A DNA stretch of 64,000 nt from Alistipes sp. (GTDB lineage: Bacteria > Bacteroidota > Bacteroidia > Bacteroidales > Rikenellaceae). Below, in pieces: positions 60,562 through 64,000 of the stretch (its first letter is position 1; the number at the start of each line of letters is the position of its first letter). The DNA lies in NCBI GenBank assembly GCA_017631055.1, contig JAGBTZ010000033.1:1-64000 (forward strand), given 5' to 3'. A program made the translations under genes and the position numbers. The notes under the pieces were generated by a model. It ran no database searches. It saw nothing but the letters and a program-made list of their open reading frames with translations, and had not been told where the DNA came from.

Positions 60562-60569
60562 CAAAGATA
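60562..60569 (-). promoter_or_regulatory. -7 box of tRNA-Glu
   Basis: TATCTTTG on the minus strand, about 41 nt before the tRNA 5' end. It may also serve rpsT downstream. Confidence 0.55.
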
Positions 60570-60643
60570 GTGTTTTTTTTTTAATCTGCAATCACAACTA
60601 CAAAATATATTGATTTTTAGCCCACCACTGCCCTACAATCAAC

Positions 60644-60672
60644 AAAAAAAGGTTGTCCGTGAGTGGACAACC
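60644..60672 (-). terminator. Terminator of rpsU
   Basis: On the minus strand GGTTGTCC, loop ACTCAC, GGACAACC, then seven T residues (plus A run 60644-60650). Confidence 0.85.
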
Positions 60673-60697
60673 TCAACTTTCATAAGCGGTAAATAAC

Positions 60698-60889
60698 CTA
60701 CTCCTCGTCACGATACATGTGCTCAACGTAGATAGCGTGCTGCATACGCTCGCGCTTCTCGATCGAAGGCTTGGTGAAATACTGGCGACGACGCAACTCC
60801 TTGAGAACGCCTGTACGCTCATACTTACGCTTAAACTTCTTGAGGGCTCTTTCGATGTTCTCTCCCTCCTTTACGGGCATGATAATCAT
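60698..60889 (-). CDS. rpsU: 30S ribosomal protein S21
   Basis: A 63-aa basic protein: MPVKEGENIERALKKFKRKY, then LKELRRRQYFTKPSIEKRER. In Bacteroidota S21 has a role in 30S access to mRNA start regions, which often lack Shine-Dalgarno sites. MIIM gives two nearby starts; the longer one at 60889 is used. Confidence 0.93.
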   Translation of the reverse strand: MIIMPVKEGENIERALKKFKRKYERTGVLKELRRRQYFTKPSIEKRERMQHAIYVEHMYRDEE

Positions 60890-60960
60890 AATTATTCGGT
60901 TTTAATTTGTTTCTAAAAATAAGTTAATTGAAATGTGGTTTTGCGTTAAAAAAGTCTGAT

Positions 60961-62034
60961 TTACTCTCCGTTGCGTGTAAATCGAAGATACGGACGCAGT
61001 TTTTCTGCCTCTTCGCGAGTGAATATCTTGTCGTCAATCATCTCTTCGATCGTACTCCAACCTCCTTTCAATTGTCTTGTTTTAAGTAATTTGCGCAAAG
61101 CACGGTCACTGATATAGGGGTGAGCCGCCAATCTTTGCGAGCGTGCAAAGTTAATATCTATTTTTGAAATAATGCAACTATCGCAATAAATTTGTTGCAA
61201 AATTTTCTCAAAATTGCTCTCGGTGACAGATTTTAGCTCTGCCAACTGCTCCACAGCGACAAATCCGCCCAACTTTTGGCGATACTCCATAATCTCGACC
61301 ACGCTCTTTGCACCTATGCCATACACGCTGCGCAGCGTTGCCGAATCGGCTCCATTGAGTTCGATTTTCTCTTCGGGCGAGGGCTCTGTTGCGCTCTCGG
61401 AGAAGATGATATACTTGGCAAGGGTATCACACTCCACCGAGGGGATAACATAGCACTCTCGCACCTCCTCGATATTACGCAGGCCACCACGCATATCGCG
61501 ATATTTGATAAAGGCCGTAGCTCGGCGATGCGAGAAGCCTATAGTCCTCAGATAGGCAACCGTCACGGTGTCCAAACGAAAACGCTTGTAGTGAATAATC
61601 GTATCTTGTTTTGCAGGGTCGGCAGCCTCTGCGAATGGTTTTACCTCAAATTCGGGAGCGATGGCGATATAGGGTTTCAGAGCCTGATATGCCGAATCGC
61701 TCACTCCATAGCATGCGGCGAACTCTTCCGGAATCGAGAATACCTTACCTCTCTTGCGATACTTCACAATACTCGCAGCAGTCGATTTCGACAATCCGAG
61801 CGCCACAAACTCCTCAAAGGTTGCAGTATTGGGGTCAAATCGGAAGGGTTTTATTACAATTTCACTCTCAACACCATTCTCGGCTTTCGTTCCCTCTGCC
61901 GACTCCGTTTCGCCACTCACGCTCTGCTCATCACCACCCCTCCTCTCGGCAAGAGTAGCCAACAGGGCCACCACTGCCAACAGCGGCAACAGAAAAATCA
62001 GACCTCGGCGGTTACTCTTCGAAAACAGTTCCAT
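60961..62034 (-). CDS. Helix-hairpin-helix (ComEA-like) membrane protein
   Basis: A 357-aa protein. One N-terminal membrane helix (GLIFLLPLLAVVALLATLAE) and an acidic linker precede several HhH repeats: FDPNTATFEEFVALGLSKST (~67-86), LDTVTVAYLRTIGFSHRRAT, LNGADSATLRSVYGIGAKSV and INFARSQRLAAHPYISDRAL. HhH motifs bind DNA non-specifically, as in ComEA. DNA uptake is one possibility, though these proteins are widespread in Bacteroidota without proven competence. It lies 40 nt after ubiD. Confidence 0.75.
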   Translation of the reverse strand: MELFSKSNRRGLIFLLPLLAVVALLATLAERRGGDEQSVSGETESAEGTKAENGVESEIVIKPFRFDPNTATFEEFVALGLSKSTAASIVKYRKRGKVFSIPEEFAACYGVSDSAYQALKPYIAIAPEFEVKPFAEAADPAKQDTIIHYKRFRLDTVTVAYLRTIGFSHRRATAFIKYRDMRGGLRNIEEVRECYVIPSVECDTLAKYIIFSESATEPSPEEKIELNGADSATLRSVYGIGAKSVVEIMEYRQKLGGFVAVEQLAELKSVTESNFEKILQQIYCDSCIISKIDINFARSQRLAAHPYISDRALRKLLKTRQLKGGWSTIEEMIDDKIFTREEAEKLRPYLRFTRNGE

Positions 62035-62074
62035 AGTCAGGGAGTTGATAAATCGGTCGGCTCACTATCTCAGG

Positions 62075-63913
62075 CTACTCCCACTGCTCGCTCTCGGATA
62101 GCAGCAATTGGCGGTATCTCAACGAGGGTGAAGGCAAAAATTCGCCACACCCATACTCCTCCCAACGAGAATCCACAAGGGCTATTGTTGCGGGCGAGGC
62201 GGTCACCACATTCGGGAAACGGGCGGGATTTCCCTCCACACCCGGGCGCTTACTACGAGCATCCAGGACCAAAGCCCTACCCACCTGTCGCACATCACGG
62301 CGAGGGTCGCTATTGGCAGCCCCGAGCCACACCAAATCTCCGGCAGGCAGTCCCTCGGCTCGTGAATCGAACACAACTACATAGTTGACCCTATCCAAGC
62401 CGTTTTTGCGCACAAAGGCCTCGACATCCGCCCCCTCCTCGGCAAAGAGCACAACTACGCCCCACGCCTCGACATAATCTGTAAGTATGGCCGTAACTCC
62501 CTCCGAGGGCTCGATATTTTCAGCCAGAGCATAAGGCTCAACCGACGATTGGGGCTCTATATCGGTTGCATCGATAGCGAGTTTGCCACCATAGCCATTA
62601 GTTGCGGTTGCGTGATCGAGCACATCGTAGATACCCTCACTGCGAACGATATTATTCGATGTATCGACCCTACGCAGCAGAGCCGCCAATGTCGCATTAT
62701 CACGCACATCCACGCCCCCGGGCAGAGCAATCATATACTTATTGAACATCATCTGGCCCGCTCCCCACAACGACTGCACCACCTTCGCACTCTGGCCCTG
62801 GTAGCGTTTACGCAGCGAGATGACCACAATGTTATGGGCCGTACCCTCAAAGGGCATAGTCATATCCTCGATTTCGGGCTGTATAGCCAGGCGTATCGGA
62901 GCCAAAAATATCTTCTCGCTCGCCTTGCCTATGTAGGCATCCTCCTGAGGCGGAATGCCGACCAACGTAGCCGGGTAGACCGCATCGTGGCGATGGGTAA
63001 TGGCCGTAATATGGAATTTGGGATAGAGGTCGGTCAGCGAGTAGAAGCCCGTGTGGTCACCGAAAGGACCCTCCACCACCTTCTCCTCCGCAGGGTCGAC
63101 ATAACCCTCAATCACAAAGTCGCAATCCTCCGGAATCCAGACATCATTGGTCAGTGATTTGACCAACCTCACCGGCTTTCTGCGCAGAAATCCCGCCAGC
63201 AGATACTCGTCCATATTGTCGGGCATCGGAGCCGTAGCGCTGAAGATGTAGGCGGGGTCACCGCCAAGCGTAACGGTCACGGGCATCTTGCGCCCCTGAG
63301 CCTTATAGCCCTCGTAGTGGCGAGCGCCGGTCTTGTGGATATGCCAATGCATACCGGTCGTCTTGCCGTCAAATACCTGCATACGGTACATACCGACATT
63401 GCGCACACCGGTCTCGGGGTCGAGCGTACCCACCATCGGCAACGTAACGAAACGACCTCCGTCCGAGGGCCAACACTTCAGCACCGGGAGTCGGTTAATA
63501 TCGGCATCCTCGCCCATCAGCACCACCTGCTGACACGCTCCACGTCCCTTCACTCGCTTTGGGAACCACTTGGCTGCATCGGCAAGCAGAGGCAACACCC
63601 TCATCTTCTCGAGCAATGAGCCTTTGGGCGAGAGCACGCCCTTAAGCATTGCATCTATGCGCTGAGGCAGTTCGTCGAGCGACTCCACACCCAATGCAAG
63701 GGCAATTCTTCGCTCCGAGCCCATCATATTGGTCAGCACCGGAAAGCCACTATCGGTGTGCTCGAAGAGCAGCGCTTTACCACCACCCTCCGCCTTCGAA
63801 AAGCGGTCGGTAATCTCGGCAATCTCCTCAACAGAAGATACGGGAGTGCCGATGCGAACCAACTCACCGGCACTCTCCAATCTCGTTATATAGTCAGCTA
63901 ACGACTTGTACAT
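62075..63913 (-). CDS. UbiD-family decarboxylase
   Basis: A 612-aa prFMN-dependent decarboxylase. Family regions are MYRMQVFDGKTTGMHWHIHK (prFMN/metal region), GGDPAYIFSATAPMPDNMDE, VVEGPFGDHTGFYSLTD (conserved acidic/His region) and GIPPQEDAYIGKA. It probably acts in menaquinone (or other aromatic acid) decarboxylation. UbiX at 49204 supplies the cofactor. It is longer than E. coli UbiD, as are the menaquinone-pathway relatives. Confidence 0.85.
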   Translation of the reverse strand: MYKSLADYITRLESAGELVRIGTPVSSVEEIAEITDRFSKAEGGGKALLFEHTDSGFPVLTNMMGSERRIALALGVESLDELPQRIDAMLKGVLSPKGSLLEKMRVLPLLADAAKWFPKRVKGRGACQQVVLMGEDADINRLPVLKCWPSDGGRFVTLPMVGTLDPETGVRNVGMYRMQVFDGKTTGMHWHIHKTGARHYEGYKAQGRKMPVTVTLGGDPAYIFSATAPMPDNMDEYLLAGFLRRKPVRLVKSLTNDVWIPEDCDFVIEGYVDPAEEKVVEGPFGDHTGFYSLTDLYPKFHITAITHRHDAVYPATLVGIPPQEDAYIGKASEKIFLAPIRLAIQPEIEDMTMPFEGTAHNIVVISLRKRYQGQSAKVVQSLWGAGQMMFNKYMIALPGGVDVRDNATLAALLRRVDTSNNIVRSEGIYDVLDHATATNGYGGKLAIDATDIEPQSSVEPYALAENIEPSEGVTAILTDYVEAWGVVVLFAEEGADVEAFVRKNGLDRVNYVVVFDSRAEGLPAGDLVWLGAANSDPRRDVRQVGRALVLDARSKRPGVEGNPARFPNVVTASPATIALVDSRWEEYGCGEFLPSPSLRYRQLLLSESEQWE

Positions 63914-63925
63914 TAACTATTTTGA

Positions 63926-64000
63926 TTATTTATTATCTGCAGCTGCTGCAATACGATCTTCCAACATCTTCTTCTCCTTGCCCATAGCCACGAAGCATAT
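63926..64000 (-). CDS. C-terminal fragment of a gene running off the window
   Basis: The last 24 codons are visible (FVAMGKEKKMLEDRIAAAAD, then NK and stop), continuing beyond position 64000. The Lys/Glu-rich helical tail is not enough to name a family. It lies 12 nt before ubiD and is probably cotranscribed. Confidence 0.5.
   Translation of the reverse strand: MCFVAMGKEKKMLEDRIAAAADNK

Overview
The window looks like a chromosomal segment of a Bacteroidales bacterium, possibly Alistipes or another Rikenellaceae; family level is a guess. Supporting signs are many promoters of the Bacteroidota type (TTTG, about 19 nt, then TAnnTTTG), a short primary sigma factor of 286 aa, GldH beside a RicT/PSP1 protein, a PG0541-family protein after an RND pump, a DUF4837 lipoprotein, fimbrillin-like lipoproteins, and tRNA genes without encoded CCA.

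Layout. 1-1269 is a gene-free stretch of short repeats and palindromes. 1270-4943 (minus) holds two tandem copies of a two-gene cassette, each a ~42-aa peptide gene followed by a fimbrillin-like lipoprotein gene. 5394-17426 is a 12.0-kb integrative element inserted at the 3' end of tRNA-Cys and bounded by a 15-bp direct repeat. It encodes an integrase, a second minimal tyrosine recombinase, an excisionase-like HTH protein, a replication-initiator-like protein, an HTH-NADAR fusion, other small regulators, and a 1504-aa coiled-coil/leucine-rich-repeat lipoprotein with a variable-looking C-terminus.

17613-31619 is core: a MATE exporter, ricT-gldH-trmB, an HtrA protease, rpoD, then a run of secreted phosphodiesterases (one GDPD and three EEP-fold enzymes) ending with a cyclophilin. 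31792-32506 is an array of three ~259-bp structured repeat units abutting a minus-strand tRNA-Leu(CAA). 32838-39225 carries pssA, a porin, a lytic transglycosylase, queG and an acyl-CoA ligase. 39405-45864 is a TetR-TolC-adaptor-RND-PG0541 efflux operon. 46134-57653 holds greA, envelope genes, ubiX, gcvT, ftsY-rimO, zapA, a 6S-like RNA and rny. A second structured repeat array lies at 58161-58532 against tRNA-Leu(UAG). The window ends with a dicarboxylate symporter, rpsT, tRNA-Glu, rpsU, an HhH protein and a UbiD decarboxylase that would use the cofactor made by UbiX.

The least explained signals are the tRNA-Leu-linked repeat arrays. Their ~103-112-nt hairpins keep pairing while their sequence diverges, and their ends copy the 3' end of the neighbouring tRNA gene in inverted orientation. 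The element's HTH-NADAR protein and its giant surface lipoprotein also stand out. All functional calls were made by reading the sequence; no database search was run.
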